A DNA stretch of 64,000 nt from Verrucomicrobium sp. BvORR034 (GCF_000739635.1 NZ_BATQ01000067.1:1-64000), one strand, 5' to 3'. Counted from the first letter of the stretch, positions 18,283-27,778 are shown. A program made the numbers and translations. The notes: generated by a model not told the origin, from the sequence alone.

Positions 18283-21200
18283 TCAATGAGCGGCGGGTGC
18301 CTCCAGCCGGATGGCTTGCTCGGCAGCCTTCCGGCCGAAGAGGGAGAAGGCGGCAGGTGTGACGAGCAGATCGAGGAGTGTGGAGCTAACCAGACCGCCC
18401 ACGATGACCACAGCCACCGGGTGGAGGATTTCCTTGCCCGGCTCACCAGCAGCCAGCACCAGCGGGATAAGGGCGATGCCAGCGCTGAGGGCGGTCATGA
18501 GCACGGGTACAAGGCGCTCCAGCGTGCCGCGGATGATCATCTCCCGGGTGAACCCTTCGCCTTCATGTTTCATGAGGTGGAGGTAGTGGGAGATCATCAT
18601 GATGCCGTTGCGGGCGGCGACGCCACCCACGGCGATGAAGCCCACAAGCGTGGCGATTGAGATGTTGTTCACCACCTGCCACGTGAGCACCAGACCACCC
18701 ATGAGGGCCAGGGGAATGTTCACCAGCACCTGGAGCGCCAGAGAGGCGCTCTTGAAGTACCCGTAGAGAAGCACGCTCACCACGGCGAGAACGAGGGTGA
18801 ACAGCATTGTGATGCGCTGGGCCGCCTCCTGCTGGGCCTGGAACTCCCCTTCAAAGCTCACGAAGTAGCCGGTGGGGAGGTTGAGCTTTTCCCTGACCTC
18901 TTTTTGCAGACGAGTCACGATGGACTCCAGATCGCGCTCGCTGGTGTTGGCTCCTATGACGATGCGGCGTTGGGTGTTCTCGCGGTTGATGACATTGGGA
19001 CCTTTGGAGTCTCTCACGTCGGCGATGAGATGCAGCGGAATGCGCCGACCGGTGCTGGTTTCGATGGGCAGGTCCCGGATTTTTTCCGGGGAATCCCGCC
19101 ATGATTCCGGCAGCCTCAAGACGAGGTCCATCGTGCGCTGACCTTCCCGCAACTCGGTCACTGTGGTGCCGCCCACCAGTGCGGAAAGCTGGGCGTTGAG
19201 CTCACCTGGTTGCATCCCGTAGGCATGGGCCCGCTCGCGGTTCACTTCGATCTTGAGCTGGGGGATCGGCACCTGGGCCTCCAGGTTCACATCGGTAAGC
19301 CCGGGAATCCCACGGGCTATCGCCTCCACCTGCTTGCCGTATTCGCGCAGTTTCTGCAGGTCGGGGCCATAGATTTTGACCGCGATCTTTGCGCTGACTC
19401 CGCTCAACATGTGGGACAGGCGATGGCTGATGGGCTGCCCCACGTTCACAAAGGTGCCCGGGATGGTGCCCAGCTTCTCGCGGATCTCCTTGAAAACCTC
19501 GTTGCGATGACGCCCGTCTTTGTTGAACTCGACATCGAACTCGTTGACCGAAACCGGGACCACGTGGTCGTCGCGTTCCGCTCGTCCCGCCCGGCGCCCC
19601 ACGCTTTTCACCTCGGGAATGCTTTGAAGAATGCGCACGCCCACTTCACCGATCTCATTGGACTGGCGGAGTCCCGTGCCGGGTGGTCCGGCCAGGGAGA
19701 TGGTGGCGCTGCCCTCGTTGAAGGTGGGCAGGAACTCCTTGCCCATGCTGGGGTAGAGCATGAAGGAGCCCATGAGCAGCACCGCGGTGACACCTAGAAC
19801 CAGGAGCGGATTGCCCAGAGCCACCTTGAGCAGCGTATGTTTCACGCCATTCTTGAGCAGGCGCACGAGCCAGCCATCGTGGGAGCCGTGGGCTTCCTTG
19901 GTTGGCTTGGGATTGAGCACCAGAGAGCAGAGCACCGGGATGACGGTCAGTGAGACCACGAAGGACGCGATCATGCTGGTGATGGTCGCGATGGCAATGG
20001 GGGTGAAGAGGCGACCTTCCAGGCCTTCCAGTCCCATGAGGGGCAAGAAGACCAGTACAATGAGCACGGTGGCGTAGAGGATGGAGTTTCGCACCTCACC
20101 CGAGGCGGTGGCGATGACCTCCAGCTTGGGCTTGGGAGCGGAAGAGGAGGCGTTTTCCTGAAGCCGACGCCAGACGTTTTCCACATCCACGATGGCGTCA
20201 TCCACCACCATGCCGATGGCCACGGCCAGGCCACCAAGAGTCATGGAATTCACGCTGACTCCCTGCCACTGGAACACGAGCAGCGTGATGCCAAAGGAGA
20301 GGGGCATGGCCGCGAGAGTGATGAGGGTGGTGCGGACGCTCAGCAAGAACAGCAGCAAAACTACGGCGACCATGACAGCCCCTTCGAGGATGGCTTGCTT
20401 GAGGTTGTCCACAGCACTCTGGATGAAGTCTCCCTGGCGGAAAAGAATCTCCAGCTCGACATCCTCGGGGAGGGAGGGTTTCAGGTCCTTCAAGGCCTTC
20501 TCAATGCTGGCGCTCAGTTTGAGCGTGTCAAAGCCGGGTGCTTTGTCGATGCTGAGGATGACTCCCATGGTGCCATCGATGCTGGCATCGCCACGCATGA
20601 GCTGGGGGCCGTACTGGAGCGTTGCCACATCCCGGATGAGCACGGGGCGATGGTCGAGCTGCTTGACCACGGTGCGCCCGAGTTCATCGAGGTCTGTGGT
20701 CATGCCCAGATTGCGCACCATGATTTCCCGGGTGTCGGTCGTCAGGTAGCCGCTCGTGGAATTGTCAGCAGCGCGGGTGGCCGCCTGTTGTAATTCCTCG
20801 AACGTGATGCCGTATGCGGCCAGCTTTTGCGGATCTGGCAGGATCTGGGCCTGCTTTACACCACCACCGATGGCCAGCACTTCCGCCACGCCGTTGATGC
20901 TTTGCAGTCGCCTGCGGACGGTCCAGTCGGCGAGCGTGCGAAGGTCCATGGGGACCGTCTTGTTGTCCTTGCTGCGGATGCCCACCAGCAGGATCTCACC
21001 CATGAGGGAGGACACGGGCGTCATCCCTGGTTGGGTGCCTTCTGGCAGAGTGTTGAGCACGGCCTGCATGCGCTCCTGCACGAGCTGACGCGCGCGGTAG
21101 ATGTCTGTGCCCCACTTGAACTCCGCAAAGACCAGGGAGAGGCTGACGTCTGAGCTGGAACGCAAGCGGTCCAAACCGCCCACACCCTGGAGCGCGGATT

Positions 21201-21408
21201 CGATGGGCTGGGTGACGAGGGTTTCCACCTCCTCAGGAGCAAGGCCCGGAGATTCCGTGAGGATGGTCACGGTTGGTTTGGTCATGTCTGGCAAGACTTC
21301 CACCGGCAGGTTTTTCAAGACCTGCCATCCAGACACCAAGATCAACAGCGCTGCCGCCAGAATGATGGGGCGGTGTCGCAGCGAGAATCGTATGAGATGA
21401 TTCAGCAT
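18283..21408 (-). CDS. heavy-metal RND efflux pump, CusA/CzcA family
   Basis: 1041 aa, the normal length for the HME subfamily of RND transporters. It shows an N-terminal membrane helix (PIILAAALLILVSGWQVL), PDMTKPTVTILTESPGLAPEEVE, a first block of helices with GMVVDDAIVDVENVWRRL (the TM4 proton-relay aspartates), and a second with FIAVGGVAARNGIMMISHYLH and GEPGKEILHPVAVVIVGGL. These motifs are diagnostic of CusA/CzcA. It exports metal cations across both membranes using proton motive force with the adaptor and TolC-like genes upstream. Ion specificity (Cu/Ag or Co/Zn/Cd/Ni) cannot be fixed from the motifs. The adaptor stop is nine bases upstream. Confidence 0.93.
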   Translation of the reverse strand: MLNHLIRFSLRHRPIILAAALLILVSGWQVLKNLPVEVLPDMTKPTVTILTESPGLAPEEVETLVTQPIESALQGVGGLDRLRSSSDVSLSLVFAEFKWGTDIYRARQLVQERMQAVLNTLPEGTQPGMTPVSSLMGEILLVGIRSKDNKTVPMDLRTLADWTVRRRLQSINGVAEVLAIGGGVKQAQILPDPQKLAAYGITFEELQQAATRAADNSTSGYLTTDTREIMVRNLGMTTDLDELGRTVVKQLDHRPVLIRDVATLQYGPQLMRGDASIDGTMGVILSIDKAPGFDTLKLSASIEKALKDLKPSLPEDVELEILFRQGDFIQSAVDNLKQAILEGAVMVAVVLLLFLLSVRTTLITLAAMPLSFGITLLVFQWQGVSVNSMTLGGLAVAIGMVVDDAIVDVENVWRRLQENASSSAPKPKLEVIATASGEVRNSILYATVLIVLVFLPLMGLEGLEGRLFTPIAIATITSMIASFVVSLTVIPVLCSLVLNPKPTKEAHGSHDGWLVRLLKNGVKHTLLKVALGNPLLVLGVTAVLLMGSFMLYPSMGKEFLPTFNEGSATISLAGPPGTGLRQSNEIGEVGVRILQSIPEVKSVGRRAGRAERDDHVVPVSVNEFDVEFNKDGRHRNEVFKEIREKLGTIPGTFVNVGQPISHRLSHMLSGVSAKIAVKIYGPDLQKLREYGKQVEAIARGIPGLTDVNLEAQVPIPQLKIEVNRERAHAYGMQPGELNAQLSALVGGTTVTELREGQRTMDLVLRLPESWRDSPEKIRDLPIETSTGRRIPLHLIADVRDSKGPNVINRENTQRRIVIGANTSERDLESIVTRLQKEVREKLNLPTGYFVSFEGEFQAQQEAAQRITMLFTLVLAVVSVLLYGYFKSASLALQVLVNIPLALMGGLVLTWQVVNNISIATLVGFIAVGGVAARNGIMMISHYLHLMKHEGEGFTREMIIRGTLERLVPVLMTALSAGIALIPLVLAAGEPGKEILHPVAVVIVGGLVSSTLLDLLVTPAAFSLFGRKAAEQAIRLEAPAAH

Positions 21409-21417
21409 GGCCGGGGC

Positions 21418-22587
21418 TTACAGGCTGCGTTTGCGGAAGATGAAACTCAGCGCGAGCATGCAAAAAAGCAGCGCACTGGTCCCGGCGAAGAAGGTGGTCA
21501 GGCGGGTCCAACCGCCTTCGCCACCACCGTCGTGGTCATGATCGTGGCCGCCTTTACCGCCCGCCGCGATCTGCTCCTTGGTCATCTCTGTGCCGTCCTC
21601 ATTGTGAGGATGGCCGTGGGCGGCGTCGAGCGCCTCACGCAGGGAGACGCTGCCCGCTCCGGCAAAGCTCAAGGCATACGCTCCCTTGGTCACCACCTGG
21701 TCTCCGGGAAGGAGGCCACTGAGAATCTCCACACGCTCATCGTTCTGGGCGCCGATCTGCACCGGTGTTTTTACAAAGGCATGCTTCAACTCGTAGTCCG
21801 CGATGAAGACATACCTTTCCCCGGCATCACCCTGGAGGGCAGAGCGGGGGATGGAGAGAACGGCGTCGCGTTTGCTGGTGACAATGCTGAACTCCGCCCG
21901 CATGCCGGGACGCAGCAATTTGTCTGGATTGGGCACGTGAAAGGCCGCTTCCACCGTGCCAGCAGTCTCATCTGCATAGGCACCAAGGTGGTTGAGCTGG
22001 GCCTCAAACACCTTGTCAGGGTAGGCGGCAATGCGGATGCGCGCGTGTTGCTCCTTGGCAAGCCTGCCAGCCAGATGCTCAGGTACGCGGGCAGCCGCTT
22101 CCACCTGGGAAAGGTCCACAATCTCGATGAGGGACTGGTCCGGGCTGATGGGCTGGCCCTGAGCGATGTCCACCTTGGCAATGGTACCAGCAATGGGTGA
22201 CTCCAGCCGCACTGTGGGCGGGGGATCGCCCGGTTGACGGCTCTCCACCCACATCAGTTCCTCGCCCTCGTCCACTTCCTGGTCTGGCAGGGCCAGCACA
22301 GAGAAGGCGCGACCGGGGATGCGGCTGCTCACCACGGCTTTCTTGCCAGGCAGCACCTCGATGCCGCCGAGGGCGAAGATGGTTTCCTCGAATTCTGTTT
22401 CCTCGGTCTCCGCAAGTTCCAGGCCCAGGTTTTTGATCCGGGTCTCGTCAAGAATGATGGTGCTGTCCTTGCGGTTGCCGCCTCCTTCTGCGGCGTGAGC
22501 AGGAAGGGCGTGCAGCAGCATCAGGCAGACCGCAAGCAGAAGCAGGCGCAATCCGCGCCAGGCGGAGGTGAAAATAGATGGGGTCAT
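21418..22587 (-). CDS. RND efflux periplasmic adaptor with His-rich C-terminus and C-terminal membrane helix
   Basis: 389 aa from ATG 22587; the open frame continues upstream into out-of-frame coding DNA of the TolC-like gene and is not real. A signal sequence (LLLLAVCLMLLHALPAHA) leads into a membrane-fusion protein: two lipoyl/barrel-sandwich halves (IEVLPGKKAVVSSRIPGRA and VRLESPIAGTIAKVDIAQGQ) and a beta-barrel (LLRPGMRAEFSIV, IPRSALQ). After the usual MFP fold come HGHPHNED and GGHDHDHDGGGEGG, then a membrane helix (TSALLFCMLALSFIF) and a basic FRKRSL end. That tail is unusual for this family. It joins the pump to the outer-membrane channel and may bind metal. Confidence 0.88.
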   Translation of the reverse strand: MTPSIFTSAWRGLRLLLLAVCLMLLHALPAHAAEGGGNRKDSTIILDETRIKNLGLELAETEETEFEETIFALGGIEVLPGKKAVVSSRIPGRAFSVLALPDQEVDEGEELMWVESRQPGDPPPTVRLESPIAGTIAKVDIAQGQPISPDQSLIEIVDLSQVEAAARVPEHLAGRLAKEQHARIRIAAYPDKVFEAQLNHLGAYADETAGTVEAAFHVPNPDKLLRPGMRAEFSIVTSKRDAVLSIPRSALQGDAGERYVFIADYELKHAFVKTPVQIGAQNDERVEILSGLLPGDQVVTKGAYALSFAGAGSVSLREALDAAHGHPHNEDGTEMTKEQIAAGGKGGHDHDHDGGGEGGWTRLTTFFAGTSALLFCMLALSFIFRKRSL

Positions 22588-22621
22588 GTAACGAAAAGTA
22601 TGAAAAGGGGGAGCGAGGAAA

Positions 22622-23881
22622 TTATTTGCTGCTGCCACTGCTGCGCAGGGCAGGCTGGGTGGCGGTGGCGGCCTCATGCCGTGCCCGGGCGAGGTGGTAG
22701 CTCTGGAGTGCATCCAGTGCAGCCGTCTCGGCGTGCAGCTTCTGTTCTCTGGATCGCAACAACGCCATGGCGTCCGCTTCCCCGACACTGTAGGCCTTCT
22801 CGATGGTCTGGGAGTGTCGCTCGATCGTGGGGAGGAGTTTGGTCTTGGTCTCGCTATAGAGGCGGGCGCTGGCGGCCATCTCCGCGCGGGCGGCGGCGGC
22901 TTCACTCTGGATGCGGGACTCGAGCGCCTTGGTCTCAAGGACGGCCCGCTGTTGGGCGGCCTCTTTCTCGGCGATCAATCCTTTCTGCTTGTTCCAGAGG
23001 GGGAGAGGTAGGCTGATGCGGAAGCCGACGAAGCTGTCGCCTCGGATGCCTTCAGGAGCGTCCTCGCTCTTCTCATGCTCGACGGTCAGACCCACGCCGA
23101 TGTCTTCCCATCGGGATGACTTGGCGAGATCCACCTCACTCTGCGCGACGGATTGAGCGATCCGGGAGGAGTTCAGATCGGGACGACCCTGCACGTCGAT
23201 GCCCTTGGCCCCATTGCTGATGGCCGGGAGCGATCCGGTGAGCGTCAGGCCATTCGTCGCACTCACGCCCAGCAAGGGCTTGAGCTCATTCACAAGGACT
23301 GCTTTTTGTCCGGTGATCTGCTGCAACTCCAGCAGACGGTTTTGGTTGTCGATCGCCAGTTGGGCGGCATCGCTGGCGGCAATTTCTCCCGCTTGCGTGC
23401 GTTTCTCGACCACCTCGACGAGCGAGTTGGAGACCTTCAATTGGGCTTCCACGAGGGCCAGTTTTTGGTCGGCCACGAGGAGTTTGATCGCTGCGGCATT
23501 GACCTCGGCGATGAGCTTGCGCTCTTCGTTGCGGACTTCCGCCTCGGCCTGCGCCAGTTGCTGGCGGCTCAGGGTCTTCTCCTGGCTGAGCCGGGCAGTG
23601 AGGGGGAACTTCTGGTTGAAGGCGACCCCGACATTTCGTTCTGAGCTCCGCGGGTTCTTGTTGTTGTCGAACTCCAGCTCGGGGTTGGAGAGGCGGCCGG
23701 CCTGATGGAGGCGGCCCTGCGCCTCCACGATGCGCATGCGGGCGGCAGCGATGTCAGGATTGTGTTTCAGCGCGTAGGAAGGCGCGCCGTTGATTGAGAT
23801 CTGGACGTCGCCCCTTAGCAGGGCGGGGCACAGCAGGAGGCTGGAAAAAAGCAGGGAAGTGAAATAGGAACGTGGTTGCAT
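22622..23881 (-). CDS. TolC-family outer membrane efflux protein, CzcC/CusC-like
   Basis: 419 aa from ATG 23881, which begins a signal peptide (MQPRSYFTSLLFSSLLLCPALLRG). It has two OEP repeats rich in long coiled-coil helices: YALKHNPDIAAARMRIVEAQGRLHQAGRLSNPELE, the typical TolC opening, and KYDLA-like DLAKSSRWEDIGVGLTVEHEK with FVGFRISLPLPLWNKQKGLIAEKEA, the mid-protein PLFN/K signature. It forms the outer-membrane exit duct for the pump encoded downstream. 34 bases separate it from the adaptor. Confidence 0.9.
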   Translation of the reverse strand: MQPRSYFTSLLFSSLLLCPALLRGDVQISINGAPSYALKHNPDIAAARMRIVEAQGRLHQAGRLSNPELEFDNNKNPRSSERNVGVAFNQKFPLTARLSQEKTLSRQQLAQAEAEVRNEERKLIAEVNAAAIKLLVADQKLALVEAQLKVSNSLVEVVEKRTQAGEIAASDAAQLAIDNQNRLLELQQITGQKAVLVNELKPLLGVSATNGLTLTGSLPAISNGAKGIDVQGRPDLNSSRIAQSVAQSEVDLAKSSRWEDIGVGLTVEHEKSEDAPEGIRGDSFVGFRISLPLPLWNKQKGLIAEKEAAQQRAVLETKALESRIQSEAAAARAEMAASARLYSETKTKLLPTIERHSQTIEKAYSVGEADAMALLRSREQKLHAETAALDALQSYHLARARHEAATATQPALRSSGSSK

Positions 23882-23973
23882 GACGGGTGCATGAAGCAGG
23901 TGATGCGCGAGCATGACGAAGCTGCGCAGGTTTTATTGCGTAGAAGGTGGTATGATCACCACCACGTTCCGGC

Positions 23974-24414
23974 TCAAACGAGCAGGACGACGCACTCCTT
24001 GACCTGGAGTGCCGCCGGGGGGCTCTCCGCCAGATGATGCGGCGGACGAGAGTCGATTTGATCTTCTGCAATCAAAAGAGGAATGACTGGCCGCGCAAAG
24101 TCGGGCAGGTCGAAAAGCATCACAGGTGCGGGGGCCTGAATGGTAACCGTGGCAGACGTCTTGTTCTGCGCCTTGAACTCCTTCTTCAGCGGAGTGTGCG
24201 GCTGGGAGTCATGATGGTCGGCATGTTCATGGTGACTGCCTTCTTCATCCGTGGCCACCTGGCTCCCGTGGGCGTGGCAGTGGTCAGAGGCCACTTCCAC
24301 CGGTTCCCCGGTGCAGACACAGACATAGTGGTGATTGAGGCCCGCCACCTGCGCCCAGCCCACCGCGACGAACGCGAGGAAGAGAATGCAGAAGTTGGTG
24401 ACGGACTTGTTCAC
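23974..24414 (-). CDS. exported His/Cys-rich protein, first gene of the metal efflux operon
   Basis: 146 aa with an N-terminal hydrophobic segment (ILFLAFVAVGWAQVAGLNHH). The segment HHYVCVCTG is followed by a His/Asp/Glu-rich stretch (DHCHAHGSQ, SHHEHADHHDSQPH), then a conserved-looking C-terminal half ending KECVVLLV. The His clusters suggest periplasmic metal binding or sensing. It lies 92 bases upstream of the TolC-like gene, so it is probably the operon leader. Function inferred from composition and context only. Confidence 0.75.
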   Translation of the reverse strand: MNKSVTNFCILFLAFVAVGWAQVAGLNHHYVCVCTGEPVEVASDHCHAHGSQVATDEEGSHHEHADHHDSQPHTPLKKEFKAQNKTSATVTIQAPAPVMLFDLPDFARPVIPLLIAEDQIDSRPPHHLAESPPAALQVKECVVLLV

Positions 24415-24749
24415 GACGGATAGTTAGCGACAGGGAGCGCCGAATGTCAATTCTTCGCTTCAACCCGTGCTTGCGGTGACGATGAGACGAAGGGTGTGGG
24501 GGTTTTGTTCAACGCACTGTGTGGAAACGCAATGAGCAGCGCAGATTGGCAATTCGCTTTGCCGCCGCTTGGCAATCGGAAGGGAGGGGGCAAAGGGCTT
24601 GGAGGTTGCCATGAGGCGATGCCTAAATCGGCTCATCTGGCGATCCCGGGTTGGGTGATCCGTCGCGTTGCTCACGTTCGGCGGTTGTGCTTGAGGCACA
24701 AACTGCCGCTCCCTTGGACTATCGTCGATTCAGCCCGTGGGGCAGGAAC
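24415..24749. other. intergenic region carrying a repeat family B copy
   Basis: About 335 bases between the divergent ends of the metal operon and the ABC-F gene. No gene; short ORFs encode 'SSADWQFALPPLGNR', a signature of a dispersed repeat (24535-24579). The remainder shows nothing I can interpret, though it must hold the promoter of the metal operon near 24415-24500. Confidence 0.5.
24535..24579 (+). repeat. dispersed repeat family B, copy 1
   Basis: Unit reading GCGCAGATTGGCAAT ... GCCGCC ... TTGGCAATCGG. An inverted homologous copy lies at 44628-44674. The unit pairs two GATTGGCAAT-like half-sites around a GCCGCC core and translates into the 'SADWQ...GNR' peptide. Confidence 0.7.
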
Positions 24750-26657
24750 TCACGCTGTCGCTGCCTGCTGAACCTGCTCCAATTCTTCCCAGCGAGCATA
24801 GAGACGGGCGACCTCTGCTCGGGCCTTTTCCAGGGCCGCGATCTTGGCGGGAGCCTCAAGCGAGCGGGTGACGAAGAATTCGGGATCGTTCAGGGTGCGG
24901 TCCAGCTCCTCGACCTTGCCCTCTGCCTCCATGATGAGGGCTTCCATGCCTTCCAGTTCCTTTTGCTCCTTGTAGGTGAGCTTGCGAGGCTTCGCGGCAG
25001 CGGACGCAGTGGGTTTGCGGGCAGCCTTGCCCGGCTCTGCCCAGGAGGGACGTGCGAGCAGGTCGCGTTCCTTTTTCTTCTCCAGATAGTAGGAGTAGTT
25101 CCCTGGCTGGACAAACACACCGCCGTTTTCAAAGGCGACGATCTGGTCGCACACGCGGTCGAGGAAATAGCGGTCGTGGCTCACCACAAGCACACTGCCT
25201 TCGAAGTCCACGAGGGCCTCCTCAAGCATGCGCAGGCTGGGCAGGTCGAGGTCGTTGGTGGGTTCATCCAGCACGACGATGTTGCCACCCCGCTTCAGCA
25301 CCTTGGCCAGCATGAGCCGGGCGCGTTCACCGCCGGACATGAGGTCGATGCGCTCGCGGAGCCGGTCGTCATTGAACAGGAAGCGGCGCAGGTAGGTGCG
25401 CACCCCCATCTTCTGGCCACCGAAGGAGACGGTCTCATCCATGTCTGCAATTTCCTCGATGACAGTCTTGCTGCCGTCGAGCTGCATGCGGTTCTGGTCA
25501 ATATAGTTGAAGCTGACTTTCTTGCCGATGGTGACGGAGCCCTCATCCGGCTGGCGTTCACCGAGACACAGGCGCAGTAGCGTGGTTTTGCCCACCCCGT
25601 TGCGGCCCACCACGCCGGTGCACTGGCCGGGTTTCAGGGACATGGTCAGGTGACGGAAGAGCCAGCGGGCTTCGTCTCCCTCGCCCACGCGGGCGGAAGC
25701 GTTGAGCAGGTCCACTCCGATGTTCCCCATCTCCGGGGCCGGGGGGATGAGCACATCCATCTCGCGCTCCTCCACCGGCGCGTCCTGCCCGGCGATGGAG
25801 TAGTACTGGTCCATGCGATGGCGGGACTTGGTGCCGCGGGCTTTGACCCCGGAGCGCACCCATGCCAGCTCCACCTTGAGGAAGCGCTGGCGCCGCCGCT
25901 CGGTCTGCTCGGAGATCTCCTGCCGCAGAGCCTTGGACTCCAGATAGGCAGTGTAGTTTCCCGGATGCGAATAGGCCTTGCCGTCAAAAATCTCGATGAT
26001 GCGGGTGGCGATGACGTCGAGGAAATAACGGTCGTGCGTGACGAAGATGACGGCTCCTGCGAAGGTGCGCAGGTAGTCTTCCAGCCAGCGGATGGACTCG
26101 GCATCCAGGTGGTTGGTGGGCTCGTCCAGCAGCAGGAGATCCGGCTGTGTGACGAGCGCCCGGCAAAGGGCCACACGACGCTTCTCTCCACCGGAAAGGG
26201 GGCCGACTGGTGCATCCAGGGGAGGAACATCCAGAGCGGTGGCATCGGCCTTGATGCGGGCTTCCAGATTCCAGCCATCGGCGGCCTCAATGAGATGGTG
26301 CAATTCCGCGAGTTCCGCCTCGCTGCCCTCGCCGGCTTCATAGCGCTGGAGCCAGCCCATCAGATCGGCGACGCCGGACTCGATGTTCTCCCGGACGGTC
26401 TTGGTGCCGTCGAGCACGAACTCCTGGGGGAGGTAGCCCACGCGCAGACCACGTCGGCGGGAGATGATCCCACTGTCGGCCTGGTGCTCCTCCGCCAGAA
26501 TCTTGAGCAGGCTCGTTTTGCCGCAACCATTGCGGCCCACGAGGCCCACTTTCTCTCCCGGGGCCACAGCCAAGGTCACGCCCTCCAGCAGGTGTTGCTG
26601 TCCGTAGGACAGGAACAGGTCGGTGGCGGAGATCAGGGCAGGGACGACGGCGCTCAT
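24750..26657 (-). CDS. ABC-F family ATPase, Uup-like
   Basis: 635 aa from ATG 26657 (in-frame ATG at 26717 gives an unnatural extension). Two ABC domains without membrane segments. Domain 1: Walker A GRNGCGKTS, signature LSGGEKRRVALCRAL, Walker B LLLLDEPTNHLD. Domain 2: GRNGVGKTT, MSGGERARLMLAKVL, VVLDEPTNDLD. The inter-domain linker carries the charged pattern typical of ABC-F proteins, and the C-terminus is Ala/Lys-rich with a coiled coil (YKEQKELEGMEALIMEAEGKV). ABC-F proteins act on ribosomes, and Uup-type ones also affect transposon excision. Divergent from the glycerophosphodiesterase gene. Confidence 0.92.
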   Translation of the reverse strand: MSAVVPALISATDLFLSYGQQHLLEGVTLAVAPGEKVGLVGRNGCGKTSLLKILAEEHQADSGIISRRRGLRVGYLPQEFVLDGTKTVRENIESGVADLMGWLQRYEAGEGSEAELAELHHLIEAADGWNLEARIKADATALDVPPLDAPVGPLSGGEKRRVALCRALVTQPDLLLLDEPTNHLDAESIRWLEDYLRTFAGAVIFVTHDRYFLDVIATRIIEIFDGKAYSHPGNYTAYLESKALRQEISEQTERRRQRFLKVELAWVRSGVKARGTKSRHRMDQYYSIAGQDAPVEEREMDVLIPPAPEMGNIGVDLLNASARVGEGDEARWLFRHLTMSLKPGQCTGVVGRNGVGKTTLLRLCLGERQPDEGSVTIGKKVSFNYIDQNRMQLDGSKTVIEEIADMDETVSFGGQKMGVRTYLRRFLFNDDRLRERIDLMSGGERARLMLAKVLKRGGNIVVLDEPTNDLDLPSLRMLEEALVDFEGSVLVVSHDRYFLDRVCDQIVAFENGGVFVQPGNYSYYLEKKKERDLLARPSWAEPGKAARKPTASAAAKPRKLTYKEQKELEGMEALIMEAEGKVEELDRTLNDPEFFVTRSLEAPAKIAALEKARAEVARLYARWEELEQVQQAATA

Positions 26658-26761
26658 GGGGCGGGCAATAGACCCCGCTCCGGGGCGGGTGTCCAGTGCG
26701 GACAGGATGTCACTCAATGTCTCTTGAAAGGATCGGGTGTCCGTGGCCCGTTTTGCTCGCT

Positions 26762-27571
26762 ATGACGTTGACGTTGAATCGCCTGCTTCCACTCCTGGCC
26801 GCCAGTCTGGCGTTGCCCCTCTCCGCCACCGAGATTGTCGGCCACCGCGGAGCCTCCCACGACGCCCCTGAAAACTCCCTTTCTGCCATGAAAGAGGCCT
26901 GGAAGCAGGGGGCCGATGGCGCGGAACTGGATCTCTGGCTTTCCAAAGACGGGCGACTGGTGGTGATGCATGACGGCACCACCAAACGAATTGGCGGAGT
27001 GGACAAGAAGATCGTCGACCAGACCTGGGAGGAGCTTCAGAAGCTGGATGTGGGCAGTTGGAAGGATCCCAAATTTACGGGGGAGAGAATCCCCACTCTG
27101 GAGTCCATTTTTGACGCGACCCCGGCAGGGAAGAAGATGGTGCTGGAGATCAAATGCGGACCCGAGATCCTGCCGGAACTGGCAAAGGTGATCAAGACCT
27201 CCCCGCTGTACCCCAAGCAACTGGTGATCATCTCCTTCAACTACGAGGTCATGAAGCAGTCCAAGCCCCTCTTCCCCGAGGTGGAGCACTATCTGCTGGC
27301 CGGCTACAAGAAGGACAAGGAGACCGGCAAACTGCCTGAGCTGTCTGAGTTCGTGGAAAAAGCCAAGGCTGCCAAGCTGGATGGTCTGGACCTCAACCAT
27401 GGCTGGCCGATTGATGCGGCCTTTGTGAAAGGCTTGAAGGATCAGGGGCTGAAGCTCATCACCTGGACGGTGGATGATCCCGAAATCGCCAAGCGGCACG
27501 TGAAGGCCGGGGTGGATGCGATCACAACGGACCGCCCGGCGTATCTGCGGGAGAATGCGCTGGGGAAGTAG
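26762..27571 (+). CDS. exported glycerophosphodiester phosphodiesterase
   Basis: 269 aa from ATG 26762, which starts a signal peptide (MTLTLNRLLPLLAASLALPLSA). Catalytic features of the GDPD TIM barrel: IVGHRGASHDAPENSL (two catalytic His and a metal Glu), AELDLWLSKDGRLVVMHD (metal Glu/Asp and His), VLEIKCG and LDLNHGWPIDAAFV, ending ITTDRPAYL. It hydrolyses glycerophosphodiesters to glycerol-3-phosphate and an alcohol, probably in the periplasm. Confidence 0.92.
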   Translation: MTLTLNRLLPLLAASLALPLSATEIVGHRGASHDAPENSLSAMKEAWKQGADGAELDLWLSKDGRLVVMHDGTTKRIGGVDKKIVDQTWEELQKLDVGSWKDPKFTGERIPTLESIFDATPAGKKMVLEIKCGPEILPELAKVIKTSPLYPKQLVIISFNYEVMKQSKPLFPEVEHYLLAGYKKDKETGKLPELSEFVEKAKAAKLDGLDLNHGWPIDAAFVKGLKDQGLKLITWTVDDPEIAKRHVKAGVDAITTDRPAYLRENALGK

Positions 27572-27582
27572 GCGACTCTCGA

Positions 27583-27622
27583 GACAGGATTGACAAGATT
27601 TAGCACAGATTAACAAGATGGT
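27583..27622. repeat. short imperfect direct repeat of ACAGATTxACAAGAT type
   Basis: ACAGGATTGACAAGATT (27584-27600) is followed by a degenerate second copy CACAGATTAACAAGAT. This motif is common as a scattered intergenic repeat in Verrucomicrobia. A single two-unit instance is all that is visible here. Confidence 0.4.
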
Positions 27623-27684
27623 GAAAAGGGGATGGGTCTCGGGCCTGTCCCCTCTTATAGTTTTTGGGGGTGGGGGAAGATGGA

Positions 27685-27716
27685 CTGAGCCGCGTTTACG
27701 CGGCTCAGTTAGTTCT
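27685..27716 (+). terminator. probable terminator downstream of glycerophosphodiesterase
   Basis: Perfect 10-bp stem CTGAGCCGCG-TTTA-CGCGGCTCAG (27685-27708) followed by TTAGTTCTT. The T-run is interrupted, so strength is uncertain. Confidence 0.55.
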
Positions 27717-27744
27717 TAGACAGAGAGCATAAACCCCCAAACAA

Positions 27745-27778
27745 AAAGCCCGCTGGAATGATCCAGCGGGCTTTTGTA
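27745..27778 (-). terminator. rho-independent terminator of the fatty-acid hydroxylase gene
   Basis: Stem AGCCCGCTGG/CCAGCGGGCT with a 6-base loop, flanked by A-runs on the + strand that become a T-run (TTTTTG) on the minus strand. It lies about 30 bases beyond the stop at 27805; the + strand TTTTG means it may also serve as a bidirectional terminator. Confidence 0.8.

Noticed and set aside
25650-26765. 371-aa + strand ORF opposite the ABC-F ATPase
   Set aside because: Antisense shadow; Walker and signature motifs are on the minus strand.
26714-27616. 300-aa minus-strand ORF opposite the glycerophosphodiesterase
   Set aside because: Antisense shadow of a gene with clear GDPD catalytic motifs.
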